Positions 1-11,916 of a stretch of DNA of 64,000 nt are shown piece after piece (position 1 is the first letter of the stretch; each line of letters opens with the position of its first letter). The stretch is taken from positions 1,674,001 through 1,738,000 of the forward strand of contig NC_088939.1 in the NCBI RefSeq assembly GCF_033473495.1. Direction: 5' to 3'. A model generated the notes under the pieces. That model made no database searches. It saw only the letters and a list, made by a program, of their open reading frames with translations, and was not told the origin of the DNA. Source of the DNA: Cercospora beticola (lineage: Eukaryota > Ascomycota > Dothideomycetes > Mycosphaerellales > Mycosphaerellaceae). The translations under genes and the position numbers were made by a program.

Positions 1-33
1 CTGTCGGGAAGCTGTGTCTGCTTCTTGCATACG

Positions 34-1566
34 ATGAGCTTCGCCGGCAGGACACTGGGCCGATGGACATCGACCACGACAAGATGGAGCACAGCAACGC
101 TGCCGAGGTCGAGAGCAGCGTGGACTTGTGCAGAGTGTCGCGAGCAACTTGTGGTTCGGCCTACGAGAACAGATAAGATTGGGACGTTGTCGGTATGGGC
201 GCGTGGCTTCTCGAGCACGACGCGAAGGCAAGACGATAAGACGGAGGAGCGATTGCGGCGCATACAGGAAGAAAACGCTGCTCGCATACGCAAGGAAGAG
301 GAAGAGGCTCGATTACGCGCAGAGCAAAAGGCTCAAAGACTGCGCCATGAGGAGGCCGAAGCACAGCGCAGAGAAGCAGAGGCACAGCAACGACTCCAAG
401 AGCAGGATGAACCCAAACCACAACCATCCCTATCCTCCCAACCTCAAAATACGACAGCAACATCAACGGCTCCAGTAACCGCTGCCGAGTCCTCCACGAC
501 CCTTCCCTCCCACGCCGACTCCCGCCGCTCTGACGTACAAAAACGCCTCACGCAATTCCTCGATGATCTCCTCTTACACGCGTCTCGCATCGGCCAGCAA
601 GTGAACCAATATACAGGAACGGACTACTCCGGCATCGAGAACCTCCGCAAAGAGATCTCCTCTCAGGAACAGAAAGTCCGACAGCTCCGACGTGCTGTCG
701 ACGAAGCTCGAAATGTTCACCATGACGCCTACGCGCAACAAACAGCCAGTCAGCGAGAAATCGTAGCATTGCTCGAGCGAAAAAGCAGCTGGTCGCCAAC
801 CGATCTTGAACGATACATGTCTCTTGTCCGATCAGAGCATTTGAATGAGCAGAGTGTCAGTTCCGCCAAATCGAATCTCGACGTCGCAGAGAATTCGCTC
901 GAAGAAGCGAGGAGTTTGTTGGAGAGGTTAGAGAGAAAGCAGTATCATGAAGAGCAGATTTGGAGTGATACGATAAGGAGAAATTCCACGTGGGTGACAT
1001 TTGGCCTGATGGGGTTCAACATAATTCTGCTGCTTGCAAATATTGTGATCTTCGAGCCGTGGAGGAGGAAGAAGATTGCGAAGGATGTGAAAGGATTGTT
1101 GGATGAGAAGGCCGCAGTCGAGGAGAAGAGGACAGCAAGGGAAACGGGGGTAGAGGTCAGCGAGAAGGGAGTGCAAGTGGATGAGGCAGAGCTGAGGAGC
1201 CTGGAGGAATTTGAGAAATTGAAGAGAGCGGAGGAGGAGCGCCCATGTGATATTGCTCCTCCGGCTGAGACTCAAGAGAGTGCATCGACACTTACCACCG
1301 GAGAGATGCTTCCACTAGAGGCATCAGAAGTGGTTGGAGCCGTGCCCAACGTCTCGGATGACATCGCGAAGAGAAAGGCCGCCACGACCGAGCAGCCTCA
1401 ACCCGTGCGATCAATGTGGGAGTTCTATCAAGATGCGCTGAGCGATCTGTTCTCCGAACGCATTGTCCAGATGCGCAAAGTCGATGTGACCAACATCGCC
1501 CTGCAAGGCGCAGCGTCAGGCTTCGCTATAATGGGCCTTTTATTTGTCCTGTTGCGGCCGAAATGA
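34..1566 (+). CDS. SHE9: She9/Mdm33-type mitochondrial inner membrane protein
   Basis: Single-exon gene of 510 aa. The family acts in the mitochondrial inner membrane and controls its shape and fission. Visible order: an Arg/Ser/Thr-rich N terminus fitting a matrix presequence (about residues 1-65), a charged Glu/Arg coiled coil (70-125), a low-complexity linker, the family core starting near RRSDVQKRLTQFLDDLL (about 165), a long coiled coil (200-310), one membrane segment (about 320-340, followed by FEPWRRKK), an acidic linker, and a second hydrophobic segment at the extreme C terminus. This two-membrane-span layout matches She9. The reading frame is open upstream, but the first ATG is at 34; a TTG at 25 is not a credible start. 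It converges on the NECAP gene with a 65-bp gap. Confidence 0.88.
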   Translation: MSFAGRTLGRWTSTTTRWSTATLPRSRAAWTCAECREQLVVRPTRTDKIGTLSVWARGFSSTTRRQDDKTEERLRRIQEENAARIRKEEEEARLRAEQKAQRLRHEEAEAQRREAEAQQRLQEQDEPKPQPSLSSQPQNTTATSTAPVTAAESSTTLPSHADSRRSDVQKRLTQFLDDLLLHASRIGQQVNQYTGTDYSGIENLRKEISSQEQKVRQLRRAVDEARNVHHDAYAQQTASQREIVALLERKSSWSPTDLERYMSLVRSEHLNEQSVSSAKSNLDVAENSLEEARSLLERLERKQYHEEQIWSDTIRRNSTWVTFGLMGFNIILLLANIVIFEPWRRKKIAKDVKGLLDEKAAVEEKRTARETGVEVSEKGVQVDEAELRSLEEFEKLKRAEEERPCDIAPPAETQESASTLTTGEMLPLEASEVVGAVPNVSDDIAKRKAATTEQPQPVRSMWEFYQDALSDLFSERIVQMRKVDVTNIALQGAASGFAIMGLLFVLLRPK

Positions 1567-1631
1567 GATCGCTCTATCGGGGTATCATTATGTACAAATC
1601 AAAGACAATCAAGCAGAGCTATGAGCATGGC

Positions 1632-2426
1632 TCACTGAAACTCGCCAAATTCTCCATCATCAAAGCCTAGCTCTTGAGCTGTTCTCCCTTCCACTTGATC
1701 ATCGGCCGCCGTCTTTTGCTGATTGCTTTGCGAAGTCCCAGCAGCAGGCGGCGGTGGAGCAATACTGAATAGAGCAGCATCATCACCACCGCCCCCTCCA
1801 CTTGCACTCGTTTCTGGCCTTTGCCGCCTTCCTTTGGCTGCACCCGGCACATTGACCACGATCTTCTCGCCTTCTTTCAGACTGAAGTCTTTCTTCGCAT
1901 CAACCTCCATCTTCTTCTGCAATTCCGAAGCCCTCCCCCGTGGACCTCCGTTCTGCTGCTCTCCCGTTGCACCCATCCCCAGGACCTTCCTCGCCTCCGT
2001 CAAAGCAATGCCAAAATCGAACGCCGCACCTCTTTCCTCAAAGCCAATACCCAATGTCGCTTTCATTCCGCCTTCGCCTACAACACGGATCGCGAAGAAC
2101 CGCGAACTGTCATTGGCTTGTTGCACAGCGGCAGGAGCGGTATATGGTGCTGCCGCAAAGAGATCTCCAGATGTGGGGTCTGAAAGGACAACGGCGCATT
2201 TGAGGAGTGAGGTCTCGGAGTGGGAAGTCTCGATGACTTGCAACCGAGCTGTAAAGATCTGTTGAGCGGTGGGCTTGGTTGGAGAGGTCCAGGATGAAGC
2301 ACTGAAGCCGGAGGTCGAGGTCAGAGGTGGAATGCCATAGACGTGAACAGGATGGTGGGTGAAGAGAATGCGCTGTATCGTGGATTCTGGCAGCGGCTGG
2401 CCGGTCGATGGATCAATCGGAGGCAT
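1632..2426 (-). CDS. NECAP-like (DUF1681) adaptin-ear-binding coat protein
   Basis: Single-exon gene of 264 aa. NECAP proteins bind AP-1/AP-2 clathrin adaptors through a PH-like (PHear) domain and act in vesicle coat assembly. The N-terminal two thirds carry the family pattern: an ESTIQRILF start, a hydrophobic VHVYGIPPLTS strand, a GDLFAAAPY segment, a SSRFFAIRVV strand, and GIGFEERGAAFDFGIAL, the most conserved stretch. After about residue 155 the protein is low complexity (KKDFSLKEGEKI, then Gly/Ser/Pro-rich) and ends in an acidic/aromatic tail, FDDGEFGEFQ. That tail resembles the short FxxF/WxxF motifs used to bind adaptor ears. It is divergent from the deoxyhypusine hydroxylase gene across about 236 bp. 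Confidence 0.85.
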   Translation of the reverse strand: MPPIDPSTGQPLPESTIQRILFTHHPVHVYGIPPLTSTSGFSASSWTSPTKPTAQQIFTARLQVIETSHSETSLLKCAVVLSDPTSGDLFAAAPYTAPAAVQQANDSSRFFAIRVVGEGGMKATLGIGFEERGAAFDFGIALTEARKVLGMGATGEQQNGGPRGRASELQKKMEVDAKKDFSLKEGEKIVVNVPGAAKGRRQRPETSASGGGGGDDAALFSIAPPPPAAGTSQSNQQKTAADDQVEGRTAQELGFDDGEFGEFQ

Positions 2427-2662
2427 GTTGGGGGTATACTGGTCGCTCGTGAGCGCAAGTAGTGAAGTCTATGCCTTCGAAGGGGTGCTGACATTGGAAG
2501 ACAGAGCATCGACCATTGTTACACACCTCGAGACGGGACAGGTGGGCGCCGCGGCGCGGGGCAGTCGCCGAGCGTCCGATGCACTAAAAAGTGCCCTCCA
2601 TCTTGCGACTTTCACAAAAATAAATCGAATCATATTCGCATTCACGAATCGCATAGACCAAA

Positions 2663-3699
2663 ATGGCCACTTCGGACAAAAGCATCGCCATACTGCGCAA
2701 GGATCTGACTTCAGAATCCGTTCCTCTAGCCAAACGCTTCCGAGCACTGTTCTCCCTAAAGCACCTCGCATCGCAATCCCCCACCACTCCGCAAACCACC
2801 GCCGCGATCGAAGCCATTGCTGCAGCCTTTAGCAGTCCTTCCGCCCTGCTCAAACATGAACTCGCATACTGCCTTGGGCAATCAGGCAAGACGGAAGCCA
2901 TACCATTCTTGCGTGCTGTGATCGAGGACAGGCAGGAAGATGCGATGTGCAGACACGAAGCGGCCGAGGCGTTGGGTGCACTGGGAGATGTGACGAGTTT
3001 GGATTTGCTGAAGCAGAGGAGGGACGACAAGGAGGAAGAGGAAGTCGTGCGAGAGACGTGCGAGATTGCTATTGAGAGAATCGAGTGGGAGACCAGTGAG
3101 GCTGGAAAGAAGGAGAAGCTGAAGAAGAGGTATGGTCGTGATGAGCAGGTGCAGATCTGGATTCGATTACTGACAAAACCTGCAGTGACTTCACTTCAAT
3201 AGACCCCGCTCCACCTTCAGCCATGGACGATCAACACGATATTCCGGCACTGCAGAAGAAACTCATGGACCCTAGTCTTCCATTATTCAAGCGCTATCGA
3301 GCCATGTTCACACTTCGCGATCTCGCTTCGCCGCCTGATCTTCCGACCGCGGTTCCTGCCATCAAAGCTCTCGCGACCGGCCTCAAGGACTCCTCCGCCC
3401 TCTTCCGTCACGAAATCGCTTTCGTCTTCGGCCAGCTCTCACATCCTGCTTCGATACCCGCATTGACGGAATGCCTAAGTGACGCCAAAGAGGCAAGCAT
3501 GGTCCGACACGAGGCTGCCGAAGCGCTAGGCAGTCTGGGTGATGAGGAGGGCGTGGAGGGCACACTGAAGAAGTTCCTGAACGATCCAGAGCAAGTCGTC
3601 CGCGACAGCATTATTGTCGCCTTGGATATGGCCGAGTTCGAGAAGAACGGAGAAATGGAGTACGCGACAGTTCCAAGCCAGGTCGAAGCTGCGGCGTAA
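2663..3699 (+). CDS. LIA1: Deoxyhypusine hydroxylase (HEAT-repeat di-iron enzyme)
   Basis: Two exons, 2663-3129 and 3186-3699, joined across a 56-bp intron (GTATGG, branch-like TTACTGAC, acceptor CTGCAG), giving 326 aa. The enzyme hydroxylates the deoxyhypusine residue of eIF5A, the last step of hypusine formation, in the cytosol. All four iron-binding His-Glu pairs of the family are present: [10 protein letters not shown] and [11 protein letters not shown] in the first half, [11 protein letters not shown] and [11 protein letters not shown] in the second, in two blocks of HEAT-like repeats. The splice restores the linker [11 protein letters not shown] typical of fungal homologues. A later acceptor at 3201-3202 would break the frame, so the CTGCAG site is preferred. 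The length matches the family (about 320-340 aa). Confidence 0.95.
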
Positions 3700-3845
3700 T
3701 TCTAGCCAGTGGAAAACTCCTTTGTCGTTATCAGACCTCTTTTTCACTTCAGATACCCAGCCAAATTAGATCAAAGCGAGCAAAGTATAGATACTCGCAA
3801 TTTTCCGCTTGGAACGCAACAAAATTTCCAGAAAGCGCAAACGTT

Positions 3846-4320
3846 TCAGTTATTCGTATTCCATTTATGCCCGCAGTTCGGACATGTATAGAAGACCGTT
3901 GAACCTTCGTCTGCCGACCGCAGTTGCTGCGTGTAGAATCGCACTTCCGGATGGCCGCACTTTTCGCACTCTAGCTCTGTGACGGTTTCGACCTTTGCGA
4001 TATCACCTTCAGCTACTTCTTGAACATCAGAGCGGAGACGTGTGCGTAATGTAGAAGGAAAGGCGCTGGGCTTGCTGTGGGTTGTTACGACTTTGGAGGA
4101 CGTGTCTATGGGCAGAGTGTCAGCTGGCAGTTGGTCGCGGCAGACTTGTGCTCTGGCCAGAGCGGATAACTCGATTCCTGCGTGCGGAATATCAAACTTT
4201 AAGCTCACCTTTATTAGATGTGCCGCATACATCGCAATCGATATATTCTTTCCTGCCGGGATTTGAGTCCAGGAGATTGCCACAGTCGCTGCAGAAGACG
4301 AGTGCTCCGATGGCGGTCAT
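3846..4320 (-). CDS. RPA12: RNA polymerase I subunit Rpa12 (A12.2)
   Basis: Two exons, 4209-4320 and 3846-4105, with a 103-bp intron (GTGAGC...CCATAG), giving 123 aa, the normal length for Rpa12. The subunit sits in nucleolar RNA polymerase I and supports RNA cleavage and termination. The N-terminal zinc ribbon is in exon 1 (FCSDCGNLL ... YIDCDVCG). The C-terminal TFIIS-like zinc ribbon is in exon 2 ([14 protein letters not shown] ... [11 protein letters not shown]) and carries the [13 protein letters not shown] hairpin with the conserved acidic pair needed for transcript cleavage. The single-exon reading frame that runs back into the intron lacks the first ribbon, which is how the split was recognised. 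It is divergent from SCC2. Confidence 0.95.
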
Positions 4321-5184
4321 GTTGTGGTCTTCCTTTGATCGCTAGTACTCGGTCTGAGGTTTCTCCTTGATGTACGGTTGTGATTAATGTAATGAAGTGA
4401 TGTTGCGAAGTAGTGAAGAGGCGGAAAAATGTTGACCGGGTTCTGCAGGGACCAGAAACTGGGGATGTTGACGGTGTCCTATATCTGCTAGTGGGTCATA
4501 TCGCTACAACTGCGCTCACATTCAAACAATTTTTATCGACGATATCAGAACCTGGACATTGCCTGTGAGGCGCCCGCCTGTAAGACTGTAGCATGTGCGT
4601 TGGAAGCGTTGGCAGTCGTCATGTCCGACTTCAATATGCCTGAATGAATGGTCGTAAGACCCGCGCCGGTTGAAGTACGTTGCTGTGGAAGGGTGGCCTG
4701 ATTGTCGCATGCACAACTGCAGCACGCATGCCATGCGCTTACATATGAAAGCTCCACAATGCACAAGTGAACATGTGCTGCCGTCCTTGTCGCATTGTGT
4801 GACCGCGAGGGTCTGAGACTTGAGGTTCTGCGAGGACCGCGGCCCTGCCAAGCGGGAGATCTGCAAGCGAAAGCGGGAAAGCGCGTGAGGCGGCCACTTC
4901 CAACGCGACTTCCCCAAAGAGCAGCCCATCCTGGACGACACTCAATCTCGGCCACTCCCCCACGAGCCCTGCAAACTTATCTTCGACGCGTAGTCTCGCG
5001 ACAGACACCATACTCAAGACATCGACGTTGTCACTGGGCCATGAACGCCTAGTACACTCCAGAAACCACCGCCTTGCATTCCAGACCTCCGCCAGACCTC
5101 CGCATGCGGCCTTGCGATCGAACTCGATCAACCTTCGCTCAACGATATGGCAAGAAGTAAAGAAGATACTACGATATACATGGT
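4321..5184. other. Divergent spacer between RPA12 and SCC2
   Basis: This 864-bp stretch lies between two start codons facing away from each other. The open frames in it overlap each other on both strands and show no recognisable domain. I see nothing else; it presumably holds both promoters and 5' leaders. Confidence 0.6.
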
Positions 5185-8100
5185 ATGATGGAGTCGGGCA
5201 CGATAGATCCACGACAATTGCAGCAGCACACTGCCGCTGTTGGGAGCGCAAATGGCTTGCAAACGGAGGGCGGCCGCGCACCAGCGACCAGCACTTCCCA
5301 CGCGGGCAAGCTGTACATCCCGACGGTGCGAGAGGCTCTCCCATACACTCCCTTCAGCTCGATTGTCCCCTTCAATCCAGGTGAGTGCACAATATTCAAT
5401 CACCCTTCACCTGTCCCGCTTGTGCCCCACCAATCAGCGGGCCAAGATATTGCTTCACTCCAGCTTCAACCTCTAACTCCACATCCTTTGCAGATGTCAT
5501 TCCACCACCGCTTGCGCTTCCAAACACTGCATCAACCATCTTTCACAACGACGAGGCCGTCAAGTCCACGCGGCGCGAACTCGAACGACTTACTGCCGGT
5601 GCTAGAAGCGCCGAGCAGGCGTCGAACCGGTGCAAGCAAACTTTGAACGATGTCAAGCGGCTGCTAAACGGTAACGATCTCACTGAGTTCAAGTTCAAGC
5701 AGACGAAGAGAGTGGCTTCTGGTGCTGCCCCAACGAAAGCTCCAGCACAGCCTGCCCTTAGTGCATTCGCCGAGATGGTCCTTGCCGATGCAAGCATCTC
5801 ATATCGATATCTCACCCCGCCAGAAGAAGCACCACCATCTTCTACCGGTCCGAAGATGTCACGGACTGTCGCTCCTGTAAGGCCGCACGACGAAGCTGCA
5901 GCTCGTCCGACTTCGCCGCAAAAGCAACGTGACCCCAAAACTCCAAGGGTGATACTTGGGGCTGCTCCGAGCCGCTCAACGCAGCTTCCCACTCCTGTTC
6001 AAGGCCAGTCTGTTACAGCTTCACCACAACAGTCGCGATCGGCCTCGCAACATGCCCCACCTCAACAGTTGCAGACTGTTCCTGCGCAGCCACAGCAGCG
6101 CTCTGCACCACACCAGCCGCGTCCATCAGGCATGCAACCAGGTCGAGAGCTTCAGCCTGGACACGTGCCTCTTGTCCCAATGATCCCACGATCGCAGTCA
6201 TCACAACAACAGCAAACACCCAGGCCCAGTCAGCAGGATGAACTCTCCATGCCCGTTACGAAGCAAAGCACACCGCAACATGGCAAAGAGGTCGTAGGAG
6301 TTGTGCAGCCTTCACCTATGGCGTATGTGTCTTTGAACAAGATGACACCGGCACAGCGCGCTGAGTACCAGCAAATCCGCGATGCCACTCCCGTCACCGC
6401 GACGACTAAGAACCAGAGCGCATATCTCACTAATGGATCTCGAGTCAATATCGACCAACGTCTCAAGGCTGATCAGGCTTTGGAGAGCCTGCAGAGTCAG
6501 CTTCAGAATATCTTCGAAGCAGAGGATCACATGCAACCCGACACCTCTGAGGATGTCGCCATGCGTGATAGTGCTCTGTTCGACACTCGCGACACCGAGG
6601 AGGGCCCCGCACTTATTCTGCGCGCAGATGCCCAGGCCAAACTGGATACCGCGTTTAAGAAGGCCGTGGGACTCAACCGATTGGACTACGTCGAAGTGGA
6701 TACTCTCACCCGTGTGCAGCGTATATGCGAGAGGTCATTGGCTGCCCTCCACTCTGGCTCGCTGGGTATAGGCGACGACTGGTCCCAGGAGGATGTCACA
6801 GATTGGATTGTGCGTCTTTCCAATGCTGAGAACGGTCTCATTGCTGCTCGGACGTTGATGCGAATCATGACCGGTGGTTCCCATCGTAGGGAGCTGCAGT
6901 CAGAGGACTGCCTCAAGAATGTTCTGGAGGCACTTCGGACAGTGGTCGAGATGTGCATAATTCCGATCGTACAGGAACGGGCGAGCTTGTATGACGATGT
7001 GAAAGGAAAGAAAGATGGGGCGAGCAATCCCAAGTTCGCTATCGCGGCTAGCTGCCGTACCGAACTGCAGGCTCTGGTTGCTGCCGCCATCAAGCTCTTG
7101 CGTCAACTTGGCGACCTCTTCGCCAAATCCGACGTGGACGAAACAGGCGTATCCAGCTTGCAATACATGTGCAAGCTGCTCATCTTCACGGAGAACGCCG
7201 CCAATGAGCGCGATTCAGCGCTGGGACTACAGACTTTCGAGCAGATGCGCCGGTTTGCAATGGACGTGACTTCAAAGATATTCACCAAGTACACAGACCA
7301 GCGCACATTCATCATCGACGAGATCCTCATGTCATTGGAGAAATTGCCAGCCAACAAACAAAGCGCTCGCCAATTCCGCCCAGTTGACGCAAAGCCGATT
7401 CAGCTCGTGTCAGCTCTGCTTATGCGACTGGTGCAGACAAGCGCCACACCAAGCAAGAAAACACTGCAGATGAATACGGAGGCGGCCGATTCCGAAGACG
7501 AGCTCGCTGGAGATGCAGAAGTCCCTGACTCTGAGTCTGAGTCCGAATCGGACGATTCTGAGAGCATCCAAGTGAAGAAGAAGCACAAGCCGAAGAAAAC
7601 ATACACGGATCTTCCATCATTCTACAAGCCATTACAGCAGGATACCGTGCGGTATGCCAGCTACATTGTCAAGATCCTCATTCAACGTGCCTCGCAGACT
7701 GCAAAGTCCAGCGAAGAGCCATATCGCAAGCTCCTCGATATCTTCGTGGATGATTTCATCAACGTGCTTGGCCACAGCGATTGGCCAGCCGCAGAAGTTC
7801 TGCTGCTCGCGCTTGTCTCACAATTTGTGGGCATCGCAGAGAACGCCAAAAGCCCTGCTCCTTCACGCACACTCGCTCTCGAACTGCTCGGTACCATTGG
7901 ATCTGGTATTTCCGAGCTCCTGTCCTCCACATTTGACATGGCCAAGAACACCGATGCAGACGACCGTGTCTCGCAGCACCTTGTCAATCTCGCGCAGGAT
8001 CTTGAAAATGGGGATTCCAGCGCAGCCCAGTTGACATCGTTCGAGGGTCCTTTCCGGATTGTCGTGCAGTATCTGCAAGATCGTAACACCGGTGACGATG

Positions 8101-11078
8101 CGCAACTGCTCACTGCACGCGGCTATCATCTGGTGCAGTGGGCGGAGCACGTCTGCAACACCGAAGATGCTGCGACGTCACACTCTCGGGATCTCCAAGT
8201 GAAGATAAAACAAACAATGCAGGACATCAACTGGCTGGACGATCATCACCCTTTCCCTAAAATGATGGCTGCACACGGAAAGCTCGCCGCAAGAATCGTC
8301 ACAGCTAATTCCAAGCTGTGCAAAGCGTTTGATCGCATCTTCAGAATCATCCTTGCGTCTATGCGTAGCGAGCAACCCACTGTGCGAAGTCGCAGTCTCA
8401 AAAGTGTTACAGCTCTTCTCGAACAAGATCCGGCAGTCCTCGACCGCCACGATACTGTCCTGAAGCAGATTTTGCACTGCACTGGGGACTCTTCGTCACT
8501 CGTGCGCGACTCTGCACTCATGCTTGTCCAAAAATGCGTTGAGTTGCGGCCAAGGCTCGAGCTGAGAGTGTATGAGAAGGTGGTCGAGCGCACCACTGAT
8601 ACCAGCGCTGCAGTTCGCAAACGCGCTATGGCATTTCTCAAACAAGTCTATCTCCGTGTGGAAGACAACCAGGTGCGAGCCAGAATATCCAATGCTATGA
8701 TCTCGCGCGTTCACGATGTCGATGAAGGGGTAGCAGAAGTTGCTCGAGCCACGATTGAGGACATCTGGTTCTCGGCTTTCCGTGGCATGAAAACTGAGGG
8801 ACAGCAATCTGTCGAGGCATCTCTTCGCATGCGGTCTCAAGCTGCTTTGATCATTCAAACGGTCGACCTGGGCGATAACGTTGCTAACGTCCTGGAAGCT
8901 TTGATCAAGAATCTTCTGACGAAGTCCAAACAAGCGACCGACAATGCAAAGATCTGCAAGGCATTTGTCGCAGTACTCTTCGAAGGCACTATCGACATTA
9001 ACGAGATACCAGAGGCGCCTTCACAGGGATCCATTTTGCAGGCATTGACCGTCTTCGCTCGAGCTGGCCCTGGCCTCTTCACCACCACGCAGCTTGAGTT
9101 GCTCGAACCGTATGCGAAGAATTTAAAGACAACGGATGATCTCGAGACCTTCCACTTTGTGGTCACAATCTTGCGGTACACTCTGCCAGTGTTGTCGGGA
9201 TTCAAACCAGATTTCCTCAGCAATCTTCAATCCAGTCTCCTACAGTCGGTCAACACAGTTCCCTCTTCGGAGATCGCAGTTGTGGCCCCATGTCTTTGGA
9301 CCATTGATGGTCTTGTCGGCAACACGACCCGTCTAGTGAAATTCCTAATCTCAGCCATGGCAAATGTAGCCAAGTTCCAGCAAATCGACATGCGGCAAGA
9401 GCAATACCAGGCAAAAATCAAACCTGTCACCAAGCTCCTGACGATCATCGGGCAATTTGGCAAGGCATGCCACCTGGACGCATTGTTGGTAGACTTCAAG
9501 AACGCTTCCCAACTGTCGACTTGCAATGGTAATACCGTTGCGGAGATGATGGTTGACCTCTGCTGCCGCTTCACCAGTCCCAAGCAGCACCTGTCTGTTC
9601 GTGAAGCTGGTCTCGAAGCCACTCTGGCGATCTGTCAGCGCTACGCAGACAATTTCATGAGGCCTGATGTTGTCAGTGCTATCCAGCTCGTGTTTCAAGG
9701 TGGAGAGCCATCCCTCGAGCAAGTATTGCTCAGCAGCATTGAAACTTTCTTCAAGTCTGGAGAGAAGGGCGATGACAATGAGCCGGCACCGGAGTTGGGA
9801 ACTGGCATTGCGAGTGGAACGCAACGACTGGGCGGCACTTATCAGGCGACTGGATTCGACACAGCTTCTATGTCGCTTGTGCAGAGATTTCTGTCATCTG
9901 AGTTTGTCCGCATTGCACTCTCGTCTACTAGTGACACCGCCACCACAGCAGCTAGGATCATCTTCAGCGTCAATACGCAGGGCTTTGCGCGACCAACGGA
10001 GACTGCGAATGCGCTGGTAGCTCTGCAGACAAGCACTACCACGTCCATCGCGAAGATGGCATTCTTGTCCTACAAAGAGGCTTGGATGAAACACGAGAGC
10101 ACGCTGGAGAAGACGCTGCTGAAATCTTTTGAAGAAGCGTTCCGTTACCAGAAAGATGTGTTGAACACCACAACTGGATGCACTGGGCACCCGCCAACCT
10201 CGAAGCTGCACTATTTCTGGGATATTCTCAAGTCTGGCAGCGTCAAATCGAGAAAGAAGTTCTTTGCGCATCTAGGTGCCGCTGTGGACTTCGACGCGGG
10301 CACCAAAACGGCGGTCGCCGATCTTTTGCAACACTTGCAGTTCGTACGATTCTCTGTTGAAGCAATCGCTTTCCTGGACTATGAGAGGACCGACGACGTG
10401 CTCCACATCATTGCTTGCTTGGGGAAAGCTGTGTCAGGCACGGGCACCACAATCGCTCAGATGATTGAAAGCGAGGTGTTCCAGTTACAGGTCCCAACGT
10501 CATCGACGATGCCTAACGGCAGTTCTGATGATATTGTGTCTGCGCCGCCAGCTGTACCAGCAGCTCCACCAGCCGCGATCAACCCTACGCGTTTGCAACA
10601 GCTCGCCATCTCAGCGCAGATCTTGTCTCTCATCCAAGAAACGCGAGCTTTCCTCCAACGTCTATGGCAATGCAAGAAGTACGTCGGCAAGCCAAAACTT
10701 GCTGTCAAGGACGCCGCCACAAAGCCTTCGAAGGCGTCTCACGCACCAGCAGTGATCGACACCTTCGAGAGTCGTATCAGCAACATTCTGGCTGGTGCTG
10801 CTGATGCTCTTAGTCAACACTCGACGTGCTCTGCGTTTGTAGAGCTCATGTCGGTTGACAGCGAGGTCAAAGTCAACACAGACGACGAAGAAAACATGGA
10901 GGACGATGCCGACGCCCGTAGCGAGGGCAGCGCGAGCAAGAGTCCAGGGCCCAGAGGAAAGAAGAGAAAGTCGGTTGATGGAGCAAAAGGTCCGCCAAGG
11001 AAGAGAGGACGTGCGAGGAAGGGCAGCTCGTCGAAAGTCCTGCACGATGAGGAGGACGGCGAAGATGGTTGGGACTGA
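5185..11078 (+). CDS. SCC2: Sister chromatid cohesion loader Scc2 (NIPBL/Mis4)
   Basis: Two exons, 5185-5380 and 5494-11078, with a 113-bp intron (GTGAGT...TTGCAG), coding for 1,926 aa. Scc2 with Scc4 loads the cohesin ring onto chromosomes and stimulates its ATPase. The splice joins NPG to DVIPPPLALPNTAS, restoring the N-terminal end. Order: short conserved N terminus, a coiled region (about 90-130), a disordered Gln/Pro-rich segment (about 190-330), a long helical repeat body with HEAT-like repeats (for example PTVRSRSLKSVTALLEQ and SSLVRDSALMLVQKCVELR near the middle), the Nipped-B C-terminal region (TSPKQHLSVREAGLEATLA), then an acidic and Lys/Arg-rich tail (RGKKRKS, RKRGRARKG) likely to be a nuclear localisation signal. 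An acidic Ser/Glu patch near residue 735 (DSESESESDDSES) is notable. The first ATG in frame is used; the ATG five bases upstream stops after two codons. Confidence 0.93.
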
Positions 11079-11288
11079 GCACGAATTATGCTTTCATGAC
11101 CTGTTGCTGAAACGCGCAACGTAATTTACAGCTTCGAACAATGTGTATTTGATAATCGATCGAATAGCTAGCTGGCTCGTAGCTTGCTTGCCTTGGTTCG
11201 CTTCGCTGTACAAAAGAGATACCCCAAATGCAACATCGATCATCGCTTGACAAGCGAGAATTTACAAACTTCTGTGCAAACCTCCCAT

Positions 11289-11567
11289 TCAGTACATCAT
11301 GCGGTATTGCTCGTCCATTCTGAATGATGACAGTCCGGCAGACCCATTACTCGTCCCCTCCTGCGCGCGCACAGCGGCTCTCTCCCTCATGAGCCTCTCC
11401 TGTTCCCTCAAATATAGCCAGCAATTCAGACAATATTCGCCAGCAAACCAGAGGATGGTGTTTTCCGCTGTGGATGGGCACGGGGCATTGTGCTGGGGGG
11501 ATCCTTGGTGTAAGGGTCGAGTGCGATGGCAACAGTATTTGTAATGGTAGATCTTGTAGGAACACAT
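11289..11567 (-). CDS. Small cysteine-rich protein, first of a four-gene cluster
   Basis: Single-exon frame of 92 aa starting at an ATG. I do not recognise a named family. It opens with MCSYKIYHYKYCCH, has another Cys in NAPCPSTA, and a CxxC in EYCLNCWLYL, followed by an Arg/Glu-rich helix and a polar tail. This Cys/His spacing suggests a small zinc-binding fold, and many filamentous ascomycetes have short uncharacterised proteins opening with a C-x-H motif of this sort. No signal peptide is visible, so it is probably intracellular. It lies on the same strand as the three Cys-rich genes that follow. SCC2 converges on it, with 210 bp between them. Confidence 0.6.
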   Translation of the reverse strand: MCSYKIYHYKYCCHRTRPLHQGSPQHNAPCPSTAENTILWFAGEYCLNCWLYLREQERLMRERAAVRAQEGTSNGSAGLSSFRMDEQYRMMY

Positions 11568-11916
11568 CGTTTTGGTTTTGATCTGCGGTTCCGACTGTGT
11601 ACAGCGGACGTCTTAGTGAGGTGTGGTGGAGGAGGTAGGAGAAGGACTCGCTGACTTTAATCGATGAGATCAGGGGAACTGTGAAGATGATCTGGGAGCG
11701 CTGTGATCGATTGCGTTTGTGCTTGTGTTTGTTTGACGCTGCTTTGTCTGTGATGTCTATGTATTTACATTTCCATCGAATGGTCGAGAAGGAGACGTGG
11801 GTTGGCAGGAAGTTGTAAGGAGCGTGTCGTATCCAAAAGGCAACTTCGATCAGACTGTAGACTTGATGGACTCCTGAGCTACTGTCCTCTCCACAAAGCT
11901 CTGAATGTTCTCCCCC
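11568..11916. other. Spacer between Cys-rich genes 1 and 2
   Basis: A 349-bp stretch, with T/G-rich parts, that presumably holds the promoter of the 92-aa gene and the 3' end of the next. No other feature was seen. Confidence 0.5.

Noticed and set aside
25..33. TTG start of the She9 frame
   Set aside because: Nuclear fungal genes start at ATG; the first ATG in frame is at 34.
3201..3202. Downstream acceptor TTCAATAG for the LIA1 intron
   Set aside because: Using it breaks the reading frame, whereas the CTGCAG site at 3183-3185 keeps it and restores the expected TSIDPAPP linker.
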